64,000 nt of DNA from JAJXWB01 sp046349215 (GCA_046349215.1 JAXMCV010000001.1:1240001-1304000), one strand, 5' to 3'. Shown: positions 20,035-29,637, counted from the stretch's first letter. Numbers and translations are program-made. The notes: generated from the letters alone by a model not told the origin.

Positions 20035-21204
20035 GTGTCGATCGAACGCACGATATTCAACGAGGACCATCATCTCTTTCGCGACATGGTCCGCGGCTTT
20101 CTCGAGGAACACGCCAAGCCGCATCATGAAAAATGGGAAGCACAGGGCTATGTCGACCGCGACGTCTGGCTGAAGGCCGGCGAACTCGGCCTGCTGTTGC
20201 CCACCGTCGCGCCGGAATACGGCGGCGCGGGCGCGACTGAAGCGATGAGCTCGGTGCTCATCGAAGAAGTGGCGCGCGCCAACACGAGCGGCCTCGGCTT
20301 CGGCCTGCACAACGACATCGTCGCGCCCTATATCGAGACCTTCGGTTCGGAGGCGCAGAAGAAGAAGTACCTGCCGCCCATGGCGCGCGGCGAGAAGATC
20401 GGCGCCATCGCCATGACCGAACCCGGCACGGGCTCCGACCTCCAGGGCGTGCGCACGACGGCGAAGCGCGACGGCGACCATTGGGTCGTCAACGGCTCCA
20501 AGACCTTCATCACAAACGGCTACCACGCCGACATCGTGATCGTCGTCGCCAAGACCGATCCCGCCGCCGGCGCCAAGGGCGTCAGCCTCATCATCGTCGA
20601 GGAAGGCACGCCGGGCTTCCGCAAGGGCAAGCGCCTGAAAAAGGTCGGCCTGAAGTCGCAGGACACGTCGGAACTCTTCTTCGACGACGTGCGCGTGCCG
20701 GCCGACAACCTGCTCGGCAAGGAAGGCGAGGGCTTCATCTATCTCATGCAGAAGCTGCCGTGGGAGCGCCTCCAGATCGCCATCACCGCGCATGCCTCGG
20801 CGCAAGCCCAGATCGACAACACGGTGCAATACGTCCAGGACCGCAAGGCGTTCGGCCAGCCGATCGGCGAGTTCCAGAACACGCGCTACAAGCTCGCCGA
20901 ATGCCAGACCGAGGTCGAGGTCGGCCGCGTCTTCGTCGACAAGTGCCTCGAGATGCAGATCGCCGGCACGCTCGATTCCGCCACCGCCTCGATGGCGAAG
21001 CTCTGGCTGTCGGAAATGCAGGGCCGCGTGCTCGACACATGCGTGCAATTGCATGGCGGCTACGGCTTCATGTGGGAATATCCGGTCGCCCAGGCCTATG
21101 CAGATGCGCGCGTGCAGCGCATCTACGGCGGCACCAGCGAGATCATGAAGGAACTGATCTCGCGCCAGATGGGCCTCGGCGCCGGCAAGAAGAAGCCGGC
21201 ATAA
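20035..21204 (+). CDS. Acyl-CoA dehydrogenase, LCAD-like
   Basis: 389 aa with the complete flavin acyl-CoA dehydrogenase fold: AMTEPGTGSDLQG and WVVNGSKTFITNG for FAD/substrate binding, and QLHGGYGFMWEYP and RIYGGTSEIMKE at the C-terminus. The catalytic Glu of MCAD-type enzymes (YEG) is Gly here. As in long-chain and isovaleryl enzymes, the base is probably E244 in KLPWERLQ. That places it with the LCAD-like group, but chain length cannot be read with certainty. The start is a GTG preceded by GGGAGC. It follows hpaD on the same strand after 112 bp. Confidence 0.88.
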   Translation: MSIERTIFNEDHHLFRDMVRGFLEEHAKPHHEKWEAQGYVDRDVWLKAGELGLLLPTVAPEYGGAGATEAMSSVLIEEVARANTSGLGFGLHNDIVAPYIETFGSEAQKKKYLPPMARGEKIGAIAMTEPGTGSDLQGVRTTAKRDGDHWVVNGSKTFITNGYHADIVIVVAKTDPAAGAKGVSLIIVEEGTPGFRKGKRLKKVGLKSQDTSELFFDDVRVPADNLLGKEGEGFIYLMQKLPWERLQIAITAHASAQAQIDNTVQYVQDRKAFGQPIGEFQNTRYKLAECQTEVEVGRVFVDKCLEMQIAGTLDSATASMAKLWLSEMQGRVLDTCVQLHGGYGFMWEYPVAQAYADARVQRIYGGTSEIMKELISRQMGLGAGKKKPA

Positions 21205-21221
21205 GACGCCTTCGCATCGAC

Positions 21222-21366
21222 TGTCATCCCGGACGGCCGAAGGCCGCTCCGGGAGCCAGAATTTTGGCGCAAGCCCTGGATCCCGTTATCCGCTTCGCTT
21301 CGGCCGTGATGATACTCACGGAAGCGCCGATCTTGGATTGCTTCGCTCCGCCCGCGATGACGGCTA
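21222..21366. repeat. Mosaic of Rhizobiales-type intergenic palindromes
   Basis: The gap between two plus-strand genes is made of dispersed-repeat modules. The first starts TCATCCCGGACGGCCG and folds by pairing TCCCGGA with TCCGGGA around an inner GGCC/GGCC stem. The second, near 21336, contains GGATTGCTTCGCTCCG and ends in CGATGACGG. That second module is the same element seen as both arms of the repeat at 33178-33268. Such non-coding elements are frequent between genes in this order; they may act in mRNA stability or be remnants of small mobile palindromes. Confidence 0.7.
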
Positions 21367-21376
21367 GTATCCCGAC

Positions 21377-22900
21377 GTGTCCACGCTCGACGAGATCACG
21401 GCATTCCTGCATCCGCGCGTCGGCGCCGGCCCGCAGGTCATCGACACGCACATATCGCGCGTGGTGATCGGCGCGGAACGCGCTTTCAAGATCAAGAAGC
21501 CCGTCGCCTTCTCCTATCTCGACTTCTCGACCCGCGAGAAACGCGCCGCGGCGGCCGAAAGCGAACTGGCGCTCAACAGGCGCACGGCGCCTTCCCTGTT
21601 TCTGGGGCTGCGGCGCGTCACGCGCGAGACGAACGGCGCGCTGGCTCTCGACGGCTCCGGCGAACCGCTTGAGACGATCGTCGAGATGAAGTCGTTCGGA
21701 CAGGAAGACCTGTTCGACGCGATGGCGCAGCGCGGCGCGCTCACGCCCGATCTGATGACTCGGCTGACGGAAAAAATCGTCGCCTTCCATTCAGGCGCGC
21801 CGCCCTCTTACGAATTCGGCGGCGGCGAGGGCATGACGCGCGTCATCGATATCGACGCGCCGGCGCTCGCCGCCTCGGGCCTGGCGACCCCCGCGCGGCG
21901 AGCGGCGCTGGACCGCGCGCTGAGGGAACGACTTGCCGCGCTCGCGCCGCTGCTCGATGCGCGACGCGCCGGCGGCAAGGTTCGTCGCTGCCACGGCGAT
22001 CTCACCTTGCGCAACATCTGCCTGTTCGAGGGCGAACCGACGCCGTTCGATTGCATCGAATTCGACGACAGCCTCGGCGTGATCGACGTGCTCTACGATC
22101 TCGCGTTCCTTCTGATGGACCTCGTTCATCGCAGCCGCGCCGATCTCGCAAATCTCGTCTTCAATCGTTATCTCGACATCGCAGACGAAACGGATGGTCT
22201 GCCTGCCCTGCCCTTCCTCATGGCGGTGCGCGCGTCGATCCGCGCGCATGTAACGGCGACGCAGGCGCGCAATGTCGCGGAGAAGGACGCGGCCGGGATG
22301 CGGGCGGAAGCGGAGGCCTATTTCGCGCTCGCCGAGAAATTGCTCGCGCCCTGCGCAAACATGCTCGTCGCGATCGGTGGATTTTCGGGCTCGGGCAAAT
22401 CGACGCTGGCGGCGCGCCTCGCCCCGCATCTGGGGCCCGCGCCGGGCGCGCGCATTCTTTCGAGCGATCGCATACGCAAGCAGATGCACGGCGCGCGGCC
22501 GCTCGAAAGACTGCCGCCGCAAGCCTATGCGCCGCACGTCTCGGAACGCGTCTACGCGCTCATGCGCGAGAGCGCCGGCCGGGTGCTGGCGCTCGGGCAT
22601 TCGGTCGTCGCCGACGCTGTCTTCGACCGTCCGACGCTCGCGAAGGCCATCGAGGACGCGGCGCACCAGGCGGGGCGGCCCTTCGCCGGCATCTGGCTCG
22701 CGGGCGAGAGAGACGCGCTGGCGGCGCGGATCGCCGCGCGCCGCAACGATCCGTCGGATGCGACGGCCGAGGTCCTCGGGATACAGTTTGCGCGGGGGGA
22801 GGCGGCCAGCGGGTGGCGCAAGGTGGATGCGGACGGGCCGGTCGACCAACTGGCGCAGCGGGCGCTGGACCTGCTGCCGCCCGCGACGATCAGAACCTGA
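21377..22900 (+). CDS. Fused aminoglycoside phosphotransferase-like and P-loop kinase protein
   Basis: 507 aa in two domains. Residues 1-320 are like APH/COG2187: AFKIKKPVAFSYLDFS near the N-terminus carries the nucleotide-contact Lys, CHGDLTLRNICLF is the catalytic-loop Asp and DCIEFDDSLGVID the metal-binding Asp. Residues 330-507 are a COG0645-type P-loop kinase: IGGFSGSGKSTLAARL (Walker A), DAVFDRP, and a lid-like ARIAARRNDPSDAT. The fusion is common in Proteobacteria, but the substrate is unknown; the name does not imply drug resistance. The GTG start at 21377 lies just after the repeat element. Confidence 0.87.
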   Translation: MSTLDEITAFLHPRVGAGPQVIDTHISRVVIGAERAFKIKKPVAFSYLDFSTREKRAAAAESELALNRRTAPSLFLGLRRVTRETNGALALDGSGEPLETIVEMKSFGQEDLFDAMAQRGALTPDLMTRLTEKIVAFHSGAPPSYEFGGGEGMTRVIDIDAPALAASGLATPARRAALDRALRERLAALAPLLDARRAGGKVRRCHGDLTLRNICLFEGEPTPFDCIEFDDSLGVIDVLYDLAFLLMDLVHRSRADLANLVFNRYLDIADETDGLPALPFLMAVRASIRAHVTATQARNVAEKDAAGMRAEAEAYFALAEKLLAPCANMLVAIGGFSGSGKSTLAARLAPHLGPAPGARILSSDRIRKQMHGARPLERLPPQAYAPHVSERVYALMRESAGRVLALGHSVVADAVFDRPTLAKAIEDAAHQAGRPFAGIWLAGERDALAARIAARRNDPSDATAEVLGIQFARGEAASGWRKVDADGPVDQLAQRALDLLPPATIRT

Positions 22901-23240
22901 GGCTGGTGCCCATGTTGCCCTTGCTGTCGAAGCCGACGGGCGCGCGATTGTCTTCTTCCTGCGAGCGCGGCAACGGCAGGCCGCCGTCCTCCTTGTCGCG
23001 CGGCGGCGCGGCCGGCTTGTCCTTCTTGGCGGATGCGACAGGGCCGGGCTTCTTGGCCGGCGCCGGCTTGGCGGCCGGCTTTTCCTTCGGCGGGTCCCAC
23101 CCTTCCAGCGTGCCTCTAGCGCGCTCGCTGGGTTTCGGGATGGGGGCCAAAGCGTTCTGGGCGGCGGCGCTCGACCAGACGACGGCGTTCACGCCGACAG
23201 CGGCCAACAAGGGAAGGGCGAGAGCAAGACGAGCGCGCAT
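22890..23240 (-). CDS. Secreted Pro/Lys-rich hypothetical protein
   Basis: 116 aa. A signal peptide is clear: MRARLALALPLLAAVG, then SSAAAQ before the likely cleavage. The mature part is low-complexity, with AAKPAPAKKPGPVASAKKD rich in Pro, Ala and Lys, and ends in PVGFDSKGNMGTSLRF. It is probably periplasmic and unstructured. No family recognised. Its stop overlaps the 3' end of the kinase fusion gene by 11 bp (convergent). Confidence 0.7.
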   Translation of the reverse strand: MRARLALALPLLAAVGVNAVVWSSAAAQNALAPIPKPSERARGTLEGWDPPKEKPAAKPAPAKKPGPVASAKKDKPAAPPRDKEDGGLPLPRSQEEDNRAPVGFDSKGNMGTSLRF

Positions 23241-23372
23241 GAGCCACCTTTGAAGATCAACCGGAATTGAACCGATCGGGCCGGGCTTGGCAAGCGCTCG
23301 ACACGCGATCGGCAGGCTCCCGGCGAAGTCCGCACAAGACGCCGCGCGATTGCGGCGAGGCCGTGGCGACGC

Positions 23373-24134
23373 TCAATCCCGGCGGAAAATCAGCGTGGCC
23401 AGCCAGCCGAACAGAAGCGCCAGCGCGACGACGCCAAGACCGTAGATCAGCGAGCGGTCGCGGGCCGCCTCGGCGATGTCCTCCTCGGCGCCGCTCTTCA
23501 GGACCTGGAACGGCGTCCTGCTCTTGGCGACCTGCACGCCGTCGAGCAGCACGGCCACATCGACCGCGTAGGCGCCGAGCGGCACCGTGCCGGGGATGCG
23601 GGCGGTGGCGCGGAAGACCGTCGGGGTCAGGAACCTGACGCCGTCGCTGCGTTCCGTGAACAGGCCCTGAGCCTTGCGGATCCGGATGAGCGCGGCGCGG
23701 AAGGCCGGTTCGTCTGGATCGAGCGTCCTCTTTCGATCGCCCTGGGCGCTGACCTGCGTATCGACGCCGAGCAGGAATTCGCGACGCATGTCCTGCGACG
23801 CGATCTCGTCGAGCGGACGATTGGCCGCAACCGACAGGAAGGCGGGAATGGCGATATATTGCCGGCTGTCCAGATTGAGCCAGAATGGCCCTAGGCGCTT
23901 TTTCTCGCGCACCGTGACGGCGCCGCGCGGGCCGCGCACCGTCACCACCACGTCATAGCCGCCGGAGCGCGGCGACGCGCTCGCCTCGCGTTCGACCACG
24001 CCGAACACGACCAGCGACGCGCCGTTGAAATTGGAGGTGATGGCGATGCGATCGGTCGACAGCGACGTGACCAGCGTTTCGCCCGCGCAAGGGAAAGCTG
24101 CCAGCGCCAGCAGCAAGGCGAGCGCCGCCCTCAC
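23373..24134 (-). CDS. TIGR02186 family membrane-anchored protein
   Basis: 253 aa. Starts at a GTG that overlaps the stop of the TSUP gene (GTGA), giving VRAALALLLALAAFPCAGE, a signal peptide. The exported part has beta-rich segments such as TSLSTDRIAITSNF and GYDVVVTVRGP, and the C-terminus has one transmembrane helix, LIYGLGVVALALLFGWLATLIF, ending RRD. This is the TIGR02186 layout: a periplasmic domain anchored at the C-terminus. The family is found in Alphaproteobacteria beside TauE/SafE exporters, so it is a likely partner of the exporter. Molecular function is unknown. Confidence 0.87.
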   Translation of the reverse strand: MRAALALLLALAAFPCAGETLVTSLSTDRIAITSNFNGASLVVFGVVEREASASPRSGGYDVVVTVRGPRGAVTVREKKRLGPFWLNLDSRQYIAIPAFLSVAANRPLDEIASQDMRREFLLGVDTQVSAQGDRKRTLDPDEPAFRAALIRIRKAQGLFTERSDGVRFLTPTVFRATARIPGTVPLGAYAVDVAVLLDGVQVAKSRTPFQVLKSGAEEDIAEAARDRSLIYGLGVVALALLFGWLATLIFRRD

Positions 24135-25051
24135 CGCGCGGTTTCCGTGACGGTCGCGCTGAACGGATCGTCCGGCTTCTGCAGCACGTCGAGCGCAAAG
24201 CGCGTGGCCACGCCGAAGATCATGAGCGCAAGCAGCAGCCGGAAATATTCGCCGCGCAGGTTGGCGCCGGCGCGTGCGCCGAATTGCGCGCCGAAAACGC
24301 CGCCGACGATCAGCAGCAAGGCGAGAATGACGTCCACGGAATAATTGGTCGTGGCGTGCAGCATGGTCGCGGCGATCATCGACACGAGGATCTGGAACAG
24401 CGACGTGCCGACGACCACATGCGTGGGCACCCGGAAGCCGTAAATCAGCGCCGGCACGATGATGAAACCGCCGCCGATGCCGAGCACGGCGCCGGCAAAG
24501 CCGATGGCGACCGACAGCACCAGCAGCGGAATGACGCTGATGTAGAGGCCGGAGCGCGGAAACCGCATCTTGAACGGCAGCCGCTCGTACCAGAAATGCG
24601 CGCCGGGCCGGCGCCGCTTCGGCGCCTTGCCGGAGGCGAGCACCGCGCGGATGCTCTCGACCAGCATGAGAAGGCCGATGCCGCCGAGCAGCACGACATA
24701 GGACAGCACGATCACGGTATCGAGCAGGCCGATGTCGCGCATCTTGTTGAAGAACAGCACGCCGAGCTGCGTGCCGATGACGCCGCCGACGATGAGGATC
24801 ACTCCCATCTTGATGTCGACGGCCGCCTTGCGGAAATAGGCGAGGACGCCCGTCAGCGAAGATGCGGCGATCTGGGGCGCCTGCGTGGCGACCACGACGG
24901 CGGCGGGAATGCCGATGAAGATCAGCATCGGCGTCATGAGAAAGCCGCCGCCGACGCCGAACATGCCCGAAATGAAACCGACCGCCGCCCCGATGCCGAG
25001 AATGACGAAGACGTTGACCGGAAGTTCGGCTATCGGCAGGTAGACTTCCAC
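24131..25051 (-). CDS. TauE/SafE (TSUP) family sulfite/sulfoacetate-type exporter
   Basis: 306 aa with about eight transmembrane segments. The duplicated TSUP motif is visible twice: GAAVGFISGMFGVGGGFLMTP in the first half and AIGFAGAVLGIGGGFIIVPA in the second. The family moves organosulfur or other anions across the inner membrane. A GTG start at 25051 is used. It is translationally coupled to the TIGR02186 gene downstream. Substrate cannot be assigned from sequence; no sulfur genes are adjacent. Confidence 0.9.
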   Translation of the reverse strand: MEVYLPIAELPVNVFVILGIGAAVGFISGMFGVGGGFLMTPMLIFIGIPAAVVVATQAPQIAASSLTGVLAYFRKAAVDIKMGVILIVGGVIGTQLGVLFFNKMRDIGLLDTVIVLSYVVLLGGIGLLMLVESIRAVLASGKAPKRRRPGAHFWYERLPFKMRFPRSGLYISVIPLLVLSVAIGFAGAVLGIGGGFIIVPALIYGFRVPTHVVVGTSLFQILVSMIAATMLHATTNYSVDVILALLLIVGGVFGAQFGARAGANLRGEYFRLLLALMIFGVATRFALDVLQKPDDPFSATVTETAR

Positions 25052-25169
25052 TGCGGGTCCAGGTTCGCGCGACCAAAGATATCCGCGCCCGCGCCTCGAT
25101 CGGCGCAGGACCCCGCGAATTCCATTCAGCTCATCTCAACCCATAGGGGCCGTCGATTCAACCGCCAAA

Positions 25170-28100
25170 TCAGAGGCGTGAGACCTTCGGCTTGCCGGTC
25201 GGCGCGGCCTTGTCCTCGTTCTTCGGCGGCGGCTGCAGCGCCTGCCAGCCGCCGGGCGGCGGCGTGACCTCGTTGACCGCCGGATCGACGCTGCGCGGAC
25301 GGTAGGCCGCGGCCATGCCCTTGGCGCGCGCCAGAGTGACTGCGTCGAGCTTCGCGCCGATCTCGTCGCGCTTCTTGGCGGCGTCCTCGTCGCCCTGGCT
25401 CGCGGCGGCCGCAAACCAGGCGTAGGACTGGACGAGATCCTGCGGGCCGCCCATGCCGCGCGCATAGAGGATCGCCAGATTGTACTGGCTGTCGCGGACG
25501 CCATGCTCGGCGGCGCGACGGAACCATTTCGCGGCGCCCGAATAGTCCGGCTTGCCGTCGCCGTCCGCGAGAATGACCGCGATGTTGTGCATGGCGCGCA
25601 CGTTGCCGCGATCGGCGGCCCGCTGGTACCAGAGCTTGGCGAGCGCAGGATCGCGCGCGACGCCGAGGCCGCGCTCGTACATGACGCCGAGCCTGTATTG
25701 CGCCGGCGCGAAACCCTTGGTCGCGCTGCGTTCGAACATTTCGGCCGCGCCCTTCAGGTCGCGGGCGATCTGGTTGCCGTCGGCGCGGCGCGCGCCGAGT
25801 TCGTACTGGGCGGCGGCGTCGCCGCGCGCGGCGGCAGCCTCGATCGCCGCCATCACGGCCGGCGAATCGTCCACTTTCTTCGCGATGCTTCCCACCGGCG
25901 CGGGGTCGACCTTCTTCGCATCGGCGGCGTCAGGCGCGTCGACGATCGTCGACGCCGACGGCTGGCCGAGCGAGGCGGAGGGCGATTTCGGCGGCGACTG
26001 GTCGCTCGACGATTGATCCGGCGCCTTCGGCGTGACGAGCGGCGCGCCGGCGTTCGTCGAATTGGACGCGCCCGCGTTCGTCGCGGCATTGTCGGCGAGC
26101 GGCGCCTTCCGGGCGTCCGGCGCCATCGACTGCGGCTTGACCTCGTCGCTCTTGGCGGGGCCGGCGGGACGGACGACGGGCGCGGGCGGCGGCGCCTGAC
26201 GGCTCTCGAGATAGACGCTGGCGATCTGCAGCGCGCCGAGCAGGCCGACGAGGGCGGCGAGAGACAGCAGGATCGGCTTCCGGCGGCGTTCGAGCACGCC
26301 GCGGGCGCGGGCGACGACGCCGCCGCCGGCGACGGCTTCGGACTCGTGCTCTGCTTCCTCGCCTTCGGCGCTGGCGGTCGCAGCCTGCGCGGCGAGCGCG
26401 GCGCGGCGCGCGGCGGCGATGAACGAAGCCTGCGCGGTCTTTTCGCCCGCCTCGTCGGCCGCCGGAGCGGAACCGGCCAGCGGTATCGAGGGACGACGAT
26501 TCCGCGCAGCGCCCGGCTCGATCAGGATGTCGGGTTCGCGGCCGGCCTGCGAGTCCGGCTGGGCGGCGCGCGGCGCATCGACCTGCGGCGCGCCCTTCTT
26601 GCGGGCGAGCGCGGCGGCGACGGGCGTCGAGACGCCCGGCGGCCGCGTCGGAGGCGGCGGCGCGGCTTCCGGCGCCGGCGCGCGCGGCGCGCGCGGTTCG
26701 CCGATCTCGCCTTCCAGCGTGGCGAGGCGATCCACGACGCGCTCCAGCGTTTCGTGCACGGCCTTCAGCGTCGCGTGGGTGCGCTGGTCGGAAGTGTCCT
26801 GGATCTGCCGGAGATCGGCGATCTCGCGGCCGATTTCCTCGCGCGGCGCTGCGACCGCGCCACTGGACATGGCTTCCCGAACCGCGGAGCGCGCGGCGTT
26901 CTCGGCCGCCTCGAAAGCGGCGGCGCGCGTCTCGTTCAACTGGCCGAACAGGTCGCCGATCATGCGTTCGAGCGACACGACGGTCTCGTCGCGGCCGTTC
27001 GAGCGCTCGATCTTCGAGGACAGATTCTCGATCTGTTGCTGCAGCGACAGGAGATCGTCGCGGCCGGCCTGCGGATCGGCGGCGCGGTCGAGCTTGTGGG
27101 CGAGATCGCGGACGAGGTCCTCGAGGTGCTGCGTATCCGCCGGCGCCTGGGCGCGCGGCGCCGCCAGCGACTGCGCAACGGCGCGGTGCAGCTTGTCGAG
27201 GCGCTCGCCGATTGCGGCGATGCCCGGCCCGCCGGAGGCGCCGGAGAGTGCGCTGTCTATGCGTTGGGACAGGCTTTCGATGCGGTTTTCGAGCGCACGC
27301 AGGCCTTCGGCGCCCAGTCCTTCCGAAACCACGGCGCGGATATCGGCGACGATGCGCGCGACGTCGGCGGGCGCGACGCCGGCGTTGCCGTTGCGCTCGA
27401 TGCGCTCGGCGATGTCGGCGAGTTCGCGCTGGGCGCGCGCGCCGGGCAGCGACGCGGTGGCGGCGCGCGCCAGAAGATCGCGGACCTCGCGGGTCTGGTC
27501 GTAGATGGCGCGCACGGTCTGCGGATCGACGCCGCCGCGCATCTCGAGGCTGTCGAGCTTGGCGGCGATGCCGCGCATGTCCTGTTCGAGCGCGCCGATC
27601 GCCGGCCGGAGGTCGAGTTCGCGCATCCCGGCGCGCAGCTCGCGGGCGATCTGCTCGGCCGAGCCGCCGCCGCTCATGGTTTCAAGCCGCTCGGCCATGT
27701 CGCGCAGCGAGCGCTCCATCGCCGTCACCGCGCTGCGCGGCGCGAGATCGCCAAGGCCGCGCGAGACGGCCAAAATTTCCGAGCGCAGACGGTCGAGCGA
27801 GGCGTCCGACGTCGCGCCGCCACGCGAGGAGGATTCATCGCGCATCTTCTCAAGGTGCTGCGCCATGCGGGCGATGTCGCCCTGCAGGCCGGTCAGCGTC
27901 GCGTCGAGGTCGAGAGGCGCGCGGCGCATGTCGAAGGGCGGGCGCGGTTCGCCGCGACGCGCGGGCAGGAAATCGCCGCCATCGAGTTCGCGCTGGCGCT
28001 GGGCGATCTGCGACACGGCATCGACGAGCGGACGACGGCCGGGCGCGGCGAAGGCGGCGCCCTTTTCCATCTGCGTGGCGAGATCGGCGATGCTCTTCTC

Positions 28101-28802
28101 GATGCGGGCGAGACGGTCGCCTTCCGGCGCGACGGCGGCCGGGTCGCGGTCGAGTTGGCGGGCGATCTCGGAAAGCTTGGCGTCGATGACGTTAAGGCCC
28201 GCCTGGCTTTCGCGCGCCCGCGCGGGTTCCGCTTCCGTATCGGCGCGCGTGGCGCGGACGGGCGCTGGCGCCGCGCCCGGCGCAACGCGCGTCTCGATGT
28301 CGGCGAGCCGCTTGGAAATCGATTTCAGGAGATGCGTTTCGCGCGCGCCGCGCGCGCTCGCGCCCTCGACGAGATCGGCGACCTCGTCCAGCGCGCGCTG
28401 GGTCTTTTCCTGGCTGCGGTGGACCCGCTCCTCGAAAGCTTCGATGGCGTCCTCGAGCAGGGTCTCGGCCTCGCCGTCGCGCCACGACACTTCGCGTTCG
28501 CGGGCGCCGCGCGAGGGACGGCGGGCGCGGCGTCTGCGTTCATAGCGGTCGTCGTCGCGCGACGGCCTGCGGTCGGCGCGGCGGCGGCCGTCGCGCATCC
28601 GCGCCAGTCGCGAAGAAACAGCTTCGGCGCGGTCGTCGTCGTCGAAATCGTCGACATCGACGCCGACTTCGGCGGCGCGTTCGGAAATCACCTCGCGGAG
28701 CCATTCGCCGAGGGACATGCCCTCCTTCTCGGCAGCTTCGCGCGCGGCGTCCCGCGCGTCGAAGTCAATTCCCTTGATGCTCCACGGCGCCGCCTTGATC
28801 AT
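25170..28802 (-). CDS. PodJ-like localization protein: coiled coil, single membrane span, Sel1 repeats
   Basis: About 1210 aa. The N-terminus WSIKGIDFDARDAAREAAEK followed by GMSLGEWLREVI is typical of this alphaproteobacterial family. A long Arg/Asp-rich segment and then several hundred residues of predicted coiled coil follow (many LEDxVRDL, IADLATQ, RIEKSIADL patterns, roughly residues 110-720). A single hydrophobic span, ILLSLAALVGLLGALQIASV, lies near residue 860. The periplasmic part is Pro/Ala/Ser-rich, then carries Sel1-type repeats (AAQYELGARRADGN, PAQYRLGVMYERGLG, RAMHNIAVILADG, DSQYNLAILYARGMGG). In Caulobacter PodJ organises the new cell pole; a similar polar-scaffold role is inferred. 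The frame begins GTG-ATG; the ATG is used. Confidence 0.85.
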   Translation of the reverse strand: MIKAAPWSIKGIDFDARDAAREAAEKEGMSLGEWLREVISERAAEVGVDVDDFDDDDRAEAVSSRLARMRDGRRRADRRPSRDDDRYERRRRARRPSRGAREREVSWRDGEAETLLEDAIEAFEERVHRSQEKTQRALDEVADLVEGASARGARETHLLKSISKRLADIETRVAPGAAPAPVRATRADTEAEPARARESQAGLNVIDAKLSEIARQLDRDPAAVAPEGDRLARIEKSIADLATQMEKGAAFAAPGRRPLVDAVSQIAQRQRELDGGDFLPARRGEPRPPFDMRRAPLDLDATLTGLQGDIARMAQHLEKMRDESSSRGGATSDASLDRLRSEILAVSRGLGDLAPRSAVTAMERSLRDMAERLETMSGGGSAEQIARELRAGMRELDLRPAIGALEQDMRGIAAKLDSLEMRGGVDPQTVRAIYDQTREVRDLLARAATASLPGARAQRELADIAERIERNGNAGVAPADVARIVADIRAVVSEGLGAEGLRALENRIESLSQRIDSALSGASGGPGIAAIGERLDKLHRAVAQSLAAPRAQAPADTQHLEDLVRDLAHKLDRAADPQAGRDDLLSLQQQIENLSSKIERSNGRDETVVSLERMIGDLFGQLNETRAAAFEAAENAARSAVREAMSSGAVAAPREEIGREIADLRQIQDTSDQRTHATLKAVHETLERVVDRLATLEGEIGEPRAPRAPAPEAAPPPPTRPPGVSTPVAAALARKKGAPQVDAPRAAQPDSQAGREPDILIEPGAARNRRPSIPLAGSAPAADEAGEKTAQASFIAAARRAALAAQAATASAEGEEAEHESEAVAGGGVVARARGVLERRRKPILLSLAALVGLLGALQIASVYLESRQAPPPAPVVRPAGPAKSDEVKPQSMAPDARKAPLADNAATNAGASNSTNAGAPLVTPKAPDQSSSDQSPPKSPSASLGQPSASTIVDAPDAADAKKVDPAPVGSIAKKVDDSPAVMAAIEAAAARGDAAAQYELGARRADGNQIARDLKGAAEMFERSATKGFAPAQYRLGVMYERGLGVARDPALAKLWYQRAADRGNVRAMHNIAVILADGDGKPDYSGAAKWFRRAAEHGVRDSQYNLAILYARGMGGPQDLVQSYAWFAAAASQGDEDAAKKRDEIGAKLDAVTLARAKGMAAAYRPRSVDPAVNEVTPPPGGWQALQPPPKNEDKAAPTGKPKVSRL

Positions 28803-29072
28803 CACTTGTTCCGCTGGAAGTCCGGAGAAAACCGCGACGTGCGGTTCGAACGGTACGCAGGGTGCGACTCAGACAGCAAAAGCAACGTACCGTCCTCGGC
28901 CGGCACTTTCGAGGGCGCATGGTAAACACTGGGTTAAGGATTGATCTGCAACGGCACAGAGATGGGTTGAATTTCTTGTTTTACAACTTTTGATTGTAAT
29001 TTCGATCCGAATCACGCTTACTCCCGGTCATCGGCGCGCAGACGCCGGATCAAGACACGGGACGCGAGCAAG

Positions 29073-29480
29073 ATGGAACAGGCCACCCAAGGGGATGGCG
29101 CTGATCGGTTCTTCACGATCGGCGACATGGCCCGAACCTACAAAGTCAGCCTGCGCGCCCTGTGCTTCTGCGAGGATCGCGGTCTCATGAAGCCGGTCCG
29201 CCAGGGCGTGTCGCGTTTCTACGACGCGGCCGCACGGGCGCGGTTCGAGACGATCCTGCGCGGCAAGAAGCTCGACTTCACGCTCACCTAGATCAGGGCG
29301 ATGTTGCCGGCGACGGGCGCGGAAGAGGAAACGCCGCAACTGGCGCTGTAGGAAACGCAGATCCTGCAGCAGATCGTCCAGCTCGAACGCAAGCGCGAGG
29401 AACTGGAAGTCGCAATTGTCGAATTGCGCGACGCGCACATGCGGATGCAGGGCGGGGAAGCGGCGACCTTCGCGGCGTAG
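29073..29480 (+). pseudogene. MerR family regulator with two in-frame amber codons
   Basis: The frame starts at ATG 29073 with FFTIGDMARTYKVSLRAL, a MerR winged-helix domain, and GLMKPVRQGVSRFYD. It is interrupted by TAG at 29289 after KKLDFTLT, and again by TAG at 29349 after EEETPQLAL, yet the same frame continues without other stops through a dimerisation coiled coil (QILQQIVQLERKREELE) to a final TAG at 29478. Related proteins read KLDFTLxEI at the first stop, so a GAG to TAG change explains it. The usual LRALRFYEDRG is LRALCFCEDRG here, which suggests further decay. A 72-aa DNA-binding fragment could still be made. Confidence 0.8.
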
Positions 29481-29500
29481 GCGGCGAGACACGCCCCGAT

Positions 29501-29522
29501 CCCTCCCCGCTTGCGGGGAGGG
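29501..29522. repeat. 10+10 bp GC hairpin
   Basis: CCCTCCCCGC and GCGGGGAGGG are perfect complements separated by TT. No T-run follows on either strand, so it is more likely part of a dispersed repeat than an intrinsic terminator. Confidence 0.6.
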
Positions 29523-29637
29523 TGGACGCCGCAGGCGGACGGGTGGGGCGCGACGCCGGAGCAGCGGATACGTGGGTGGCAGCGCCCAGGCCGGTCCCAC
29601 CCGACATTGGCTTACGCGAACGTGCGACCTCCCCTCA

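Noticed and set aside
23373..25076. Continuous 567-codon frame through TSUP and TIGR02186 genes
   Set aside because: Only its second part is protein-like. The first part is the out-of-frame reading of the TSUP gene, which has its own frame and GTG start.
25503..28925. 1140-codon open frame opposite the PodJ-like gene
   Set aside because: It is antisense to a gene with clear coiled-coil, membrane and Sel1 features. Its translation is Arg/Gly/Ala-rich without domains, as expected for the opposite strand of high-G+C coding DNA.
28981..28999. Inverted repeat TTACAA-N7-TTGTAA in the gap upstream of the PodJ-like gene
   Set aside because: Six-bp arms in an A/T-rich island are too weak to call an operator without a second copy.
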